A stretch of 27,789 nt of DNA, taken from positions 1 through 27,789 of the forward strand of contig CAKTFH010000028.1 in assembly GCA_934555895.1 (NCBI GenBank), in the 5' to 3' direction. The notes below the pieces were generated by a model that was not told where the DNA came from, made no database searches, and saw only the letters and a program-made list of their open reading frames with translations. How positions within the stretch are numbered: the stretch's first letter is position 1; each line of letters starts with the position of its first letter. This document shows positions 1 to 7,986 of this stretch, piece after piece. The translations under genes were made by a program, and so were the position numbers. This stretch comes from an uncultured Muribaculaceae bacterium. GTDB lineage: Bacteria > Bacteroidota > Bacteroidia > Bacteroidales > Muribaculaceae.

Positions 1-50
1 TGTCTTCGCAAACGCCTTATTGACAGGCATTACGAAGACATTTGTCCCTT
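1..50 (+). terminator. Hairpin terminator of a gene left of the window
   Basis: An 8-bp stem TGTCTTCG (1-8) pairs with CGAAGACA (33-40). A second, inner stem of about 6 bp (AACGCCT with AGGCATT, one mismatch) sits inside it. A T-rich stretch (41-53) follows. This looks like the intrinsic terminator of a gene that ends before the window. That gene is not visible, so its strand is inferred from the T-tract. Confidence 0.5.
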
Positions 51-78
51 TTTATTCGTCTTTTCCAGAGATTTTGCC

Positions 79-86
79 TATCTTTG
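79..86 (+). promoter_or_regulatory. Bacteroidetes-type promoter (-7 element) of the oxidoreductase operon
   Basis: TATCTTTG matches the Bacteroidetes housekeeping -7 consensus TAnnTTTG. Twenty bases upstream, at 55-58, is TTCG, one mismatch from the -33 element TTTG. Transcription should start around 90-94, giving a leader of roughly 115 nt before the first gene. The leader can form two hairpins: TGCCGCCT (99-106) with AGGTGGCA (122-129), and GCCGGAA (167-173) with TTCCGGC (188-194). The second lies 12 nt before the start codon and might influence translation. Confidence 0.5.
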
Positions 87-206
87 TATGCGTCAACGTG
101 CCGCCTAGCCAACAAAGTGCAAGGTGGCAGTGAGTGCATGTTTTTCTTTACCTTGATTTTTAATTGGCCGGAAAGTGAACTGTGTGATTCCGGCAAAATT
201 TGAACC

Positions 207-1511
207 ATGAATTCAAAGAATATAAACAGAAGGGAATTCCTTCGTGACCTCGGATTGGCCGGAGCCGGTTTCCTCGCCGCCACCAGTCCGTGGCTCTCGG
301 CATTTTCCGAGGCCGAGCACACCGGCGGCGAGCGTTGCCGTCTCGGTATCATAGGTCCGGGTAGCCGTGGCCGTTTTCTGATGAGTTTCCTCACCCAGAA
401 TCCCAAGGCCGACATCGTGGCTATCGCAGATGTGTATGAGCCGTCGATTGACGAGGCTCTGAAAATGGTGCCTAAGGCCAAGGTTTACCGCGACTACCGC
501 GAATTGCTGGCCGACAAGAATGTGGAGGCCGTGATAGTGGCCACTCCGCTCAACACTCATTTCGGCATAGTGATGGACGCCTTCGATGCCGGCAAGCATG
601 TGTACTGCGAGAAGACCATAGCTTTTACCATGGACCAGTGCTACCGCATGTATCAGCGCCACCTTTCGTCGGGCCGCATATTCTTCACCGGTCAGCAGCG
701 TCTGTTCGACCCGCGTTACATCCAGGCGATGGATATGGTGCATAAAGGCATGTTCGGCAAAGTGTCGCATGTAGAGGCATTCTGGAACCGCAACGGCGAC
801 TGGCGCCGCGAAGTGCCGTCGCCCGAGCTTGAACGCTTCATCAACTGGCGTCTCTATGCCGACAGTTCGCGCGGCCTCATGAGCGAGCTCGGCTGCCACC
901 AGCTTCAGGTGGGGAGCTGGGCCATAGGCAAGCTGCCCGACAGGGTTATGGGCCACGGAGGCATCACGTTCTGGAAAGACGGTCGCGAGGTGCACGACAA
1001 CGTGCATTGCATCTATGGTTACGACTCAGGCGAGACCATAACATACGGTTCGGTGATTTCCAACAAATTCTACGGACTTGAGGAGAAAATCATGGGCAAC
1101 CTCGGCACCGTGGAGCCTGAAAACGGAAAATATTTCTTCGAGGAGGTGGCTCCCGCACCCGCTTTCCTGCAGATGCTCAACTCGTGGGAGAACAAACTTT
1201 TCGACGAGATACCTTTCGCCGGAACCAGCTGGGCGCCTGAAACCGCCAACGAGAACCACGGCGAGTTCATTCTCGGCGAGCGTCCCAAGGGGGACGGCAC
1301 ATCGCTGCTCACCGAGGCTTTTGTGGAAGCCGTGATTACCGGGCGTCAGCCCGAACGCATAGCCGAAGAGGGCTACTACGCGAGCCTACTCTGCCTATGG
1401 GGGCACAAGGCCATTGAAACCGGCGAGGTACTCCGGTTCCCGAAAGAGTATAGCATCGACTACGCACCCTACGGCACTTCAATTTACACACCAGAAACTC
1501 CCACAGCATGA
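207..1511 (+). CDS. Tat-exported Gfo/Idh/MocA family oxidoreductase
   Basis: This is a 434-aa NAD(P)-dependent oxidoreductase-like protein. Residues 1-33 form a twin-arginine signal (RREFL at 8-12, then a hydrophobic stretch), so it is probably exported folded with its cofactor. The Rossmann nucleotide-binding loop is GIIGPGSRG around residues 47-55. The family motif EKP, whose lysine is catalytic, reads EKT here (135-137). The C-terminal half is the Gfo/Idh/MocA alpha/beta domain, with a helix LMSELGCHQ near residue 230. It is the first gene of an operon and overlaps the next gene by ATGA. The neighbouring second oxidoreductase and DUF1080 protein suggest that it oxidises a sugar or glycoside at C3, or reduces the keto-sugar product. 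The substrate cannot be read from sequence. Confidence 0.88.
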   Translation: MNSKNINRREFLRDLGLAGAGFLAATSPWLSAFSEAEHTGGERCRLGIIGPGSRGRFLMSFLTQNPKADIVAIADVYEPSIDEALKMVPKAKVYRDYRELLADKNVEAVIVATPLNTHFGIVMDAFDAGKHVYCEKTIAFTMDQCYRMYQRHLSSGRIFFTGQQRLFDPRYIQAMDMVHKGMFGKVSHVEAFWNRNGDWRREVPSPELERFINWRLYADSSRGLMSELGCHQLQVGSWAIGKLPDRVMGHGGITFWKDGREVHDNVHCIYGYDSGETITYGSVISNKFYGLEEKIMGNLGTVEPENGKYFFEEVAPAPAFLQMLNSWENKLFDEIPFAGTSWAPETANENHGEFILGERPKGDGTSLLTEAFVEAVITGRQPERIAEEGYYASLLCLWGHKAIETGEVLRFPKEYSIDYAPYGTSIYTPETPTA

Positions 1512-1774
1512 AAGATATAGTGATTTCGGCCAAGCGACAGCGCACCGAACTTTGGATAGCGCTCGCATGCTTCGTGGTGGCCAACATTCTCAACATATGG
1601 GCGATAACCGCCTACCATGCGCCTTTCAGCGAGGTGTATACAGCCATTTTCTATGTGCTTGTGTTCACCGTGGTGCTTTATGGCCTCACGGTGCTCGTGC
1701 GGCTTCTGGTGTGGGGAGTGACAAAACTCGTGACACCGCGACATAAAACTGCAGTAACCTCAAAAAAACAATAA
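1508..1774 (+). CDS. Small two-helix membrane protein between two oxidoreductases
   Basis: This is an 88-aa protein with a charged N-terminus (KDIVISAKRQRTEL), a first hydrophobic segment at about residues 15-36 and a second at about 42-70, then a basic tail ending in KKQ. Its start codon overlaps the stop of the preceding oxidoreductase (ATGA), and the next oxidoreductase begins 7 nt after its stop, so the three are almost certainly co-transcribed and translationally coupled. I do not recognise a named family. The tight placement suggests a membrane partner of the exported oxidoreductases, for example an anchor or part of a cofactor-reoxidation route, but that is inference. Confidence 0.75.
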   Translation: MKDIVISAKRQRTELWIALACFVVANILNIWAITAYHAPFSEVYTAIFYVLVFTVVLYGLTVLVRLLVWGVTKLVTPRHKTAVTSKKQ

Positions 1775-1780
1775 TCTCTT

Positions 1781-3214
1781 ATGACTACAAGAAGAGACTT
1801 CCTCCGCACCATGGGCGCATCGGCCATGGGAGTGGCACTCGGGGGTGTGGGCTCGGCTTTCGCATCGCCCCTGACCTCGAAAGAGACAGCAGCCGGAAAA
1901 ACCGACAAAGTAAAAATAGCCTATATCGGCATCGGCAACCGCGGCGAGCAGAACATAGAAGAGTTCCGCCGCACCGGCATGGTGGATGTGGTGGCTCTCT
2001 GCGACCTCGACATGGGTGCCGCACACACCCAGAAGGTGATGAACATGTATCCCGACGCGAAGCGCTTCCGCGACTTCCGTGAACTGTTCGAGAAAGCTGC
2101 TCCTACATTCGACGCCGTAGCCATCTCGGTGCCAGACCATATGCACTTCCCCATTGCCATGATGGCGCTGGCCAACGGCAAGCATGTGTATGTGGAGAAA
2201 CCGATGTGTCGTACCTTCCTCGAGGGCGAGATGATGATGGAGATGGCACGCCGCCATCCCGAGCTCGCCACCCAGGTGGGCAATCAGGGACATTCCGAGG
2301 CCAACTACTTCCAGTTCAAGGCCTGGAAGGACGCCGGCATCATCAAGGATGTGACAGCAATCACGGCACATATGAACAATCCCCGCCGCTGGCACAACTA
2401 CGACGCCAATATCCTGCATATGCCCGGATTCGAGCCTATGCCAAACAAGGACCTCGACTGGGATGCATGGACAGGTCCCTGCGCATATCACGGATATTCC
2501 GAGAAATATCACCAGGGCAACTGGCGCTGCTGGTACGACTACGGTATGGGCGCTCTCGGCGACTGGGGCGCACACCTCATCGATACAGCTCACGAATTCC
2601 TGGAGCTCGGCCTTCCCTATGAGGTGAGCATGGAGTATGCCAAGGGACACAACAGCTATTTCTATCCATATTCATCGACCATCCTCTTCCGTTTCCCCGC
2701 CCGTAACGGCATGCCGCCCTGCGATGTGACATGGTATGACGGCCTCGACAATCTGCCGCCGCTCCCCGCTAACTACGGAGCTTCGGAATATAATCCCAAT
2801 GTGCCCTCCACCAATCAGGGCAACACCCCTGTGGCACAACTGAATCCCGGCAAGATAATTTACGGTCGCGACCTCACCTTTAAGGGAAGCAGCCACGGCA
2901 GCACGCTCAGCATCATACCTTCGGCCAATGCCAAGGATATCGAGAACAAGCTTCCGGAGGTACCCAAGAGCCCGTCGAATCACTATGTGAACTTCCTGCG
3001 CGCATGTCAGGGCATCGAGAAGACCCGCTCACCGTTTGAAATCAACGGTGTTCTCAGCCAGGTGTTCTGCCTCGGCGTGATCGCACAGCGCCTTAACGAG
3101 AAACTTTACTTCGACCCGCGCACAAAGCAGTTTACCAACAACGCGTTTGCCAACTCGATGCTTGCAGGCATGCCTCCGCGCAAAGGCTGGGAGGAGTTCT
3201 ACAAACTCGTGTGA
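1781..3214 (+). CDS. Tat-exported Gfo/Idh/MocA family oxidoreductase (second copy)
   Basis: This is a 477-aa protein with a twin-arginine signal at residues 1-29 (TRRDFLRT at 3-10, then an Ala/Gly-rich hydrophobic stretch ending near AFA). The Rossmann loop IGIGNRG lies at about 49-55, and the canonical catalytic EKP motif is present at 139-141, unlike the EKT of its upstream paralogue. It has a long C-terminal domain with a DWGAHLID motif around 262-269, where metal or substrate contacts are usual in this family. The two oxidoreductases differ in length and motif, so they probably catalyse different steps or act on different substrates rather than being recent duplicates. It starts 7 nt after the small membrane protein and is followed 43 nt later by the DUF1080 gene. 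Confidence 0.88.
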   Translation: MTTRRDFLRTMGASAMGVALGGVGSAFASPLTSKETAAGKTDKVKIAYIGIGNRGEQNIEEFRRTGMVDVVALCDLDMGAAHTQKVMNMYPDAKRFRDFRELFEKAAPTFDAVAISVPDHMHFPIAMMALANGKHVYVEKPMCRTFLEGEMMMEMARRHPELATQVGNQGHSEANYFQFKAWKDAGIIKDVTAITAHMNNPRRWHNYDANILHMPGFEPMPNKDLDWDAWTGPCAYHGYSEKYHQGNWRCWYDYGMGALGDWGAHLIDTAHEFLELGLPYEVSMEYAKGHNSYFYPYSSTILFRFPARNGMPPCDVTWYDGLDNLPPLPANYGASEYNPNVPSTNQGNTPVAQLNPGKIIYGRDLTFKGSSHGSTLSIIPSANAKDIENKLPEVPKSPSNHYVNFLRACQGIEKTRSPFEINGVLSQVFCLGVIAQRLNEKLYFDPRTKQFTNNAFANSMLAGMPPRKGWEEFYKLV

Positions 3215-3257
3215 GCCATACACCAAAGCAATCAAACAACTATCACATAAAGCAAAA

Positions 3258-4601
3258 ATGAAAAAAGCATATATAGCGCTTCTCCTCTGTGCCGCCGGCG
3301 TGTTCGGTGCCTCGGCTGAGAACTGGCAGCCGCTTTTCAACGGCAAGAATCTCAAAGGCTGGCATCAGCTCAACGGCAAAGCTCCCTATACCGTGAAAGA
3401 CGGCGCCATCGTGGGCACATCTAAAGCCGGCGAGCCCAACTCTTTCCTTGCCACTGACAAGACCTACGGCGACTTCATCCTCGAGTTCGAGTTCAAGGTA
3501 GACAATGACCTCAACTCGGGCGTGCAGTTCCGCAGCGAGAGCGTGAAGTCGTATGACAACGGCCGTGTACATGGCTATCAGTTTGAAATCGACCCCTCCG
3601 ACCGCGCATGGTCGGGCGGTGTCTACGACGAGGCCCGTCGCGGATGGCTCTATCCCCTTACCAAGAATCCTGACGCTAAAAGCGCTTTCCGCAAAGGCGA
3701 GTGGAACAAAGTGCGCATCGAGGCATGCGGCAACCATATCGCCACATGGGTGAACGGTGTGCCCTGCGCAAACCTCTGGGACAATATGACACCCAAAGGC
3801 TTTATAGCCCTGCAGGTGCATGCTGTGCCCCAGCAGAACGACGGCAAGGAGGTAGCATGGCGCGACATCCGCATCTGCACTGAAGATGTGCCCCGCTATC
3901 TCACATCAAGCAGCGCTCCCGAGGTGAACACCGCCCTCAACAGCCTGTCGCCTACTGAGGCAGCTGACGGCTGGGTGCTCCTGTTCAACGGCAAGGACAC
4001 CACCGGCTGGCGCGGCGCCAAGCTTGACAAATTTCCCGACAAGGGTTGGGTGATTGAGGACGGTATCCTCAAAGTGCTTTCGTCGAACGGTGCCGAGAGC
4101 GCCAACGGCGGCGACATCGTGACTACCCGTCCCTATGGCGACTTTATCCTCAGCGTTGATTTCAAGATTACCGAAGGCGCCAACAGTGGTATCAAATATT
4201 TCGTTGACCCCTCGCTCAACAAGGGCGAAGGCTCGGCCATCGGCTGCGAGTTCCAGATTCTCGACGACCAGCGCCATCCCGACGCCAAGCTCGGCGTGAA
4301 GGGCAACCGCAAGCTCGGTTCGCTCTACGACCTGATTCCCGCTCCCGAGAAGAAACCGTTTGACATTAACAATTTTAATACTGCCACTATCATAGCCAAA
4401 GGCAACCATGTGGAGCACTGGCTCAACGGCGAGAAACTCCTGGAGTATGACCGCAACAATCAGGAGTGGAACGCTCTGGTGGCCTACAGCAAGTATCGCG
4501 ACTGGCCTAACTTCGGCAACCGTGCGGAGGGTAACATCCTGCTGCAGGACCACGGCGACGAGGTGTGGTACAAGAATGTGAAAATCAAGGAGCTGAAATA
4601 A
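3258..4601 (+). CDS. Secreted protein with two DUF1080 (3-keto-disaccharide hydrolase) domains
   Basis: This is a 447-aa protein with a Sec signal peptide (residues 1-20, MKKAYIALL to ASA). The start at 3258 was chosen because an in-frame extension to 3147 would overlap the upstream gene and bury the signal. Two concanavalin-like DUF1080 domains follow, each opening with a W-x-LFNGK-x-GW motif: domain 1 at about 22-210 and domain 2 at about 238-447. Each has an NSG(V/I) strand ([17 protein letters not shown]) and a G-x(2)-FxI strand (GYQFEID, GCEFQIL). Members of this family act on 3-keto-glycosides, cleaving the glycosidic bond by elimination or hydrolysis. Together with the two oxidoreductases it would form an oxidise-then-cleave pathway in the periplasm. 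Which domain is catalytic is not clear. Confidence 0.85.
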   Translation: MKKAYIALLLCAAGVFGASAENWQPLFNGKNLKGWHQLNGKAPYTVKDGAIVGTSKAGEPNSFLATDKTYGDFILEFEFKVDNDLNSGVQFRSESVKSYDNGRVHGYQFEIDPSDRAWSGGVYDEARRGWLYPLTKNPDAKSAFRKGEWNKVRIEACGNHIATWVNGVPCANLWDNMTPKGFIALQVHAVPQQNDGKEVAWRDIRICTEDVPRYLTSSSAPEVNTALNSLSPTEAADGWVLLFNGKDTTGWRGAKLDKFPDKGWVIEDGILKVLSSNGAESANGGDIVTTRPYGDFILSVDFKITEGANSGIKYFVDPSLNKGEGSAIGCEFQILDDQRHPDAKLGVKGNRKLGSLYDLIPAPEKKPFDINNFNTATIIAKGNHVEHWLNGEKLLEYDRNNQEWNALVAYSKYRDWPNFGNRAEGNILLQDHGDEVWYKNVKIKELK

Positions 4602-4614
4602 TATCGCCATAGCC

Positions 4615-5355
4615 ATGTCTGCTGGGCTGATGCATACCGGCCGAACCCTCCCCGACGGCTCTACAGCCGTGTATGTGTGGTTTGAAGCCATGCACACCCG
4701 CGTGGACATGCTTTTGAAATCGCACGACGCATCTTCAGACTGCCTCATTGAGGCGGCTGAAGATGCGCGTGTGCTAATAGCCGAAATCGAGCGTGCGGGC
4801 AACCGCTTCGACCCGACAAGCGAGATTTCACGCCTTGTGGCGTCTCCTGCAGGCAAGCCGGTGAGGATTTCGGCTGTGCTGTGCGACATGCTCCGACTGT
4901 CGCTTGACTACAACCTGTCGACCGGGGGGCTGTTCGACATCACGGTGAATACTCCCGGCCATAGACCTGAGACAATAAAGGCCGTGGAGCTCAATGTGGC
5001 TGAAAGCACCTGCATCCTGCACAGCTACGGCATTGTGCTCGACCTTTCGGGTTTCATCAAGGGATATGCTCTCGACCGCATCCGTGAACTGCTTAAGTCG
5101 AGAGGAATCGCCGATGCCCTGGTGAGCCTCGGCAACAGCTCGATAATAGCGATGGGCGATGTGCCCGGGCCTGTAAAGGACTGCTGCCTCACCACATCGG
5201 GCAACGCCACAGCCGACCGGCGCCATATCCTCAACCCTCTCACCGGAGAATATGCCGAAGGGGAGGGGAGTGCGCAGGTAACCACAACCTCAGGCGCCGA
5301 AGGCGAGGTGATGGCCACGGTGGAGTTCATCCGCTCCCGTCTCAAGCGGGAATAA
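4615..5355 (+). CDS. Divergent ApbE-like FAD:protein FMN transferase
   Basis: This is a 246-aa protein with ApbE-family features in order: an N-terminal AMHTRVD strand (25-31), RFDPTSEISRL (64-74), GGLFDITVNT (104-113), DLSGFIKGYALD (143-154), TTSGNA (193-198) and HILNPLTGEYA (204-214). ApbE enzymes attach FMN covalently to threonine or serine of target proteins and are usually exported. This one is shorter than the usual 300-350 aa and has no signal peptide or lipobox. The usual GGD loop after the GI-A-LV-LG strand reads GNSS (173-176), and the C-terminal A-D-A-x-(S/A)-T metal site reads GEVMAT, with Glu for Asp. It may be active on a cytoplasmic target or be degenerate. I saw no clear flavinylation motif (D-x-x-[ST]-G-A-[ST]) in neighbouring proteins. 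It lies 13 nt after the DUF1080 gene. Confidence 0.72.
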   Translation: MSAGLMHTGRTLPDGSTAVYVWFEAMHTRVDMLLKSHDASSDCLIEAAEDARVLIAEIERAGNRFDPTSEISRLVASPAGKPVRISAVLCDMLRLSLDYNLSTGGLFDITVNTPGHRPETIKAVELNVAESTCILHSYGIVLDLSGFIKGYALDRIRELLKSRGIADALVSLGNSSIIAMGDVPGPVKDCCLTTSGNATADRRHILNPLTGEYAEGEGSAQVTTTSGAEGEVMATVEFIRSRLKRE

Positions 5356-5388
5356 CCATGAAGATTGACTGAAATAACTTATAACCAT

Positions 5389-7641
5389 ATGAATCATACG
5401 ATATTCAAGTGTATCTGTCTGTCGGCCGCAGTGCTTATGGCCGGCATGCCGGCGACGGCGAAAAAATCGAAGAGCGACGACGGTGTCAAGACCACCATGC
5501 AGACCTCGCGCGGATGGCGTCCGACCATCGACACACGGTGCGACGCCGTGATGGTCTACGGCGTTGGTGGCAATCCGTCGGACAAGCGCGGCAATACCTC
5601 TTTTGAAGACAGGGTGAAGAGCTGGCGCGACCGCGGCTACACCGTGCATTTCATGACCGGAATCGCCTGGGGCGAGTATAAGGATTATTTCACCGGACAA
5701 TATGACGGACGGCCCCACCTCGACGAGGGGCAGGTGAATCAGCGCGGCGACACCATATGGCACGGACACATGGTGCCTTACATAGTGCCGTCGATGAATT
5801 TCCTCAAATACATGAAAGAGAAGCATGTGAAGAGGGTGATTGACGCCGGCGTTGATGCCATCTTCATGGAGGAACCTGAGTTCTGGGCCCGTTCAGGCTA
5901 CAGCGATGCATTCAAGCGTGAGTGGCAGGAATATTACGGCGAACCGTGGCGTCCACAGCATGAGAGCCCCGAGGCCACATATATGGCAAACAAACTCAAA
6001 TATCATCTCTACTATCGTGCGCTCAACGAGGTGTTTACATACGCCAAGGAGTACGGCCGCTCCCTGGGCCGCGATATAAAGTGCTATGTGCCCACACATT
6101 CGCTGGTCAACTACTCGCAGTGGCAGATCGTAAGCCCCGAGGCGAGTCTTGCGGCGCTGCCATGTGTCGACGGATATATAGCCCAGGTGTGGACCGGCAC
6201 CTCGCGTGAGCCGAATTTCTATAATGGAGACCGCCGCGAACGAGTGTTCGAGACGGCTTATCTGGAATACGGTTCGATGGAGGCGATGACCGCGCCCACC
6301 GGCCGCAAGATGTTTTTCCTCACCGACCCCATCGAGGACCGTGCCAAGGACTGGGACGACTACCGCCGCAACTATCAGGCCACATTCACTGCGCAGCTGC
6401 TATATCCGGGCGTGGCCGACTATGAGGTGATGCCCTGGCCGGAGCGGGTGTATGAAGGACTATACAAGGTTGGCGCGGGAGCCACAGAGAAATCACGCAT
6501 CCCACGGTTTTATTCCACACAGATGCAGGTGATGATCAACGCGCTCAACCGCATGCCTCGTTCCGGTGAGCAGATAAGCGGCTCTTACGGAGTGGGTGTG
6601 CTTATGGGTAACTCGCTGATGTTCCAGCGTTATCCGGAACACGACGGTTACACTGACCCTCAGCTGGCTAACTTCTATGGCATGGCTTTACCGATGGTGA
6701 AGAGGGGAGTGCCGGTACAGACGGTCCACATCGAGAACCTCGGCTTCCCGGCCACGCTGAAAGATATCAAGGTGCTCGCCATGACCTACGCCAACATGAA
6801 GCCTCTCGACCCCGAGGCGCATAAGCATCTTGCCGAATGGGTGAAAAAGGGCGGTGTGCTGCTCTACTGCGGAAAGGACGCAGACCCGTTTCAGAGTGTG
6901 AAGGAATGGTGGAATACCGGTGGCAATCATTATGCCGCCCCGTCGGCCCATCTGTTTGAACTGATGGGCCTGCAGGGTGATGCTCCCGAGGGCGAGTATA
7001 AGGTAGGAAAAGGCACCGTGAAGATTCTTCGTGCCGACCCCAAGGAGTTTATTCTCGATAAGAACGGTGATAGCGGCTATGTGGCTGCTGTAAAAGAACT
7101 TTATAAGTCGAAGACATCCAAGGACCTGGAATTCAAGAATAGTTTCCATCTGCTCCGCGGCCCGTATGATGTGGTTTCAGTGGTTGATGAGAGCGTGAGT
7201 GATGAGCCGTATAAGCTCATCGGACACTATATCGACCTTTTCGACCCGAATCTGCCTGTGTTCGCACAGGGTGTGACAGTGACTCCCGGTCATCAGAAGC
7301 TTCTCCTTTCGCTCGACCGCATCGAGAATGCCTCGAAACCTCAGGTGCTTGCGGCCTCGTTCCGCGAGTCGGATGTGAAAGCCGGCAAAAAGCAGTTTGC
7401 ATTCACATCGCGCGGTCCGATTGACACCGACGGCGTGGCGCGCATTCTCATCCCGTCAAACAGCAAGCCCGCTCTTACTCTCGACGGCAAAGCGGTAGCG
7501 GTTACCGATGCAAAGACCGCTTCAGCTGATTACACGCCTGTGGAGCAGCCGACATGTGAGTGGCACGCCGCATCGCATACATGCCTTCTGCGCCTTCCCA
7601 ACAGCCCCGACGGCCATGCCGTGGAGTTCAGCTGGAAGTAA
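5389..7641 (+). CDS. Secreted 750-aa protein, putative barrel-type glycosidase with GATase-like domain
   Basis: The start at ATG 5389 gives a clean signal peptide (residues 1-24, MNHTIFKCICLSAAVLMAGM to ATA). A TTG eight codons upstream would only add hydrophilic residues before it. The first half (about 45-360) alternates strands and helices like a TIM barrel. It contains acidic clusters such as IFMEEPEFW (158-166), where glycosidases often place the acid/base. Residues about 395-500 resemble the class-I glutamine-amidotransferase-like (beta-galactosidase trimerisation) domain seen in GH42-like enzymes, with VLAMTYANMKPL and GGVLLYCGKDADPF. Small beta domains follow. I do not recognise a specific GH family. 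As the last gene of the operon, 33 nt after the apbE-like gene, it probably acts on the same glycan substrate. Confidence 0.6.
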   Translation: MNHTIFKCICLSAAVLMAGMPATAKKSKSDDGVKTTMQTSRGWRPTIDTRCDAVMVYGVGGNPSDKRGNTSFEDRVKSWRDRGYTVHFMTGIAWGEYKDYFTGQYDGRPHLDEGQVNQRGDTIWHGHMVPYIVPSMNFLKYMKEKHVKRVIDAGVDAIFMEEPEFWARSGYSDAFKREWQEYYGEPWRPQHESPEATYMANKLKYHLYYRALNEVFTYAKEYGRSLGRDIKCYVPTHSLVNYSQWQIVSPEASLAALPCVDGYIAQVWTGTSREPNFYNGDRRERVFETAYLEYGSMEAMTAPTGRKMFFLTDPIEDRAKDWDDYRRNYQATFTAQLLYPGVADYEVMPWPERVYEGLYKVGAGATEKSRIPRFYSTQMQVMINALNRMPRSGEQISGSYGVGVLMGNSLMFQRYPEHDGYTDPQLANFYGMALPMVKRGVPVQTVHIENLGFPATLKDIKVLAMTYANMKPLDPEAHKHLAEWVKKGGVLLYCGKDADPFQSVKEWWNTGGNHYAAPSAHLFELMGLQGDAPEGEYKVGKGTVKILRADPKEFILDKNGDSGYVAAVKELYKSKTSKDLEFKNSFHLLRGPYDVVSVVDESVSDEPYKLIGHYIDLFDPNLPVFAQGVTVTPGHQKLLLSLDRIENASKPQVLAASFRESDVKAGKKQFAFTSRGPIDTDGVARILIPSNSKPALTLDGKAVAVTDAKTASADYTPVEQPTCEWHAASHTCLLRLPNSPDGHAVEFSWK

Positions 7642-7665
7642 TGTAATAGAAATCAGAAGTGATTG

Positions 7666-7712
7666 AATTGTCGGTTTCCGAGCCATATGTCCGGAAGCCG
7701 ACAATTTGTTTA
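7666..7712 (+). terminator. Intrinsic terminator of the oxidoreductase operon
   Basis: The left arm AATTGTCGGTTTCCG (7666-7680) pairs with CGGAAGCCGACAATT (7692-7706), a 15-bp stem with a single G-U pair and an 11-nt loop. A short T-rich tail follows (TTTGTTT overlapping the arm). It sits 25 nt after the stop of the last operon gene. Confidence 0.8.
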
Positions 7713-7810
7713 CGGCCGGTAACGGTTTGCCGTATTTCCTTATTTTTCACTCCTTCTTCCCGAATCGACAAAAAATTGGGCGAAAAGGTGCGGAATTATG
7801 AAAAATAACT

Positions 7811-7818
7811 TAACTTTG
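7811..7818 (+). promoter_or_regulatory. Bacteroidetes-type promoter (-7 element) of psd-pssA
   Basis: TAACTTTG matches the TAnnTTTG consensus. The position 20 bases upstream (7787-7790) reads GGTG, so there is no good -33 TTTG. Transcription would start near 7824, leaving a leader of about 160 nt. Confidence 0.5.
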
Positions 7819-7823
7819 TTGGA

Positions 7824-7986
7824 TAATAGGAGGCTCTATCCCGCCACAGACCGATGTCTGGATGCGGAAAGTGCTTCCCATAGTAGAGATGCTGCATGCT
7901 GAAATTGCTATAGATTAGTTGTTTAGCAAAAGATTCCAAAGTGGAATCAGGAGCGTGCAGGATTCTTGCAACGAAAGTTTAGATAA
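7824..7986 (+). other. Long, apparently structured 5' leader of psd
   Basis: The 345-bp gene-free gap between 7641 and 7987 holds the operon terminator, then promoter and leader. In the leader, CAGAC (7847-7851) pairs with GTCTG (7856-7860) across a 4-nt loop. It is enclosed by CCGC (7841-7844) with GCGG (7864-7867), and further out CTCTA (7834-7838) can pair with TAGAG (7884-7888). A separate hairpin GATTCC/GGAATC lies at 7932-7948. I could not match it to a known riboswitch class; no TPP, SAM or cobalamin core is visible. Regulation through this leader is therefore a guess. Confidence 0.3.

Noticed and set aside
213..1007. Long minus-strand frames opposite the oxidoreductases, DUF1080 and other genes (also 1760-2650 and 3906-4889).
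   Set aside because: They are shadow frames caused by GC-rich third positions; the plus-strand frames carry family motifs and signal peptides.
5358..5372. A four-codon ATG AAG ATT GAC TGA frame just after the apbE-like gene.
   Set aside because: It is too short to assess and most simply a chance occurrence; the next gene starts at 5389 with a clear signal peptide.
207..7641. A covalent flavinylation target for the ApbE-like protein in the operon.
   Set aside because: No D-x-x-[ST]-G-A-[ST] motif was found in the neighbouring proteins; the nearest similar string, NITGAS in the DUF4960 protein, lacks the Asp at the right position.
7706..7730. A second hairpin ACGGC/GCCGT directly after the operon terminator.
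   Set aside because: Only 5 bp with a long loop, and no T-run immediately after; the upstream hairpin is sufficient.
7824..7986. A cobalamin, TPP or SAM riboswitch, or 6S RNA, in the psd leader.
   Set aside because: None of the conserved cores could be found; the ends do not form the long closing helix of 6S RNA. Only generic structure is supported.
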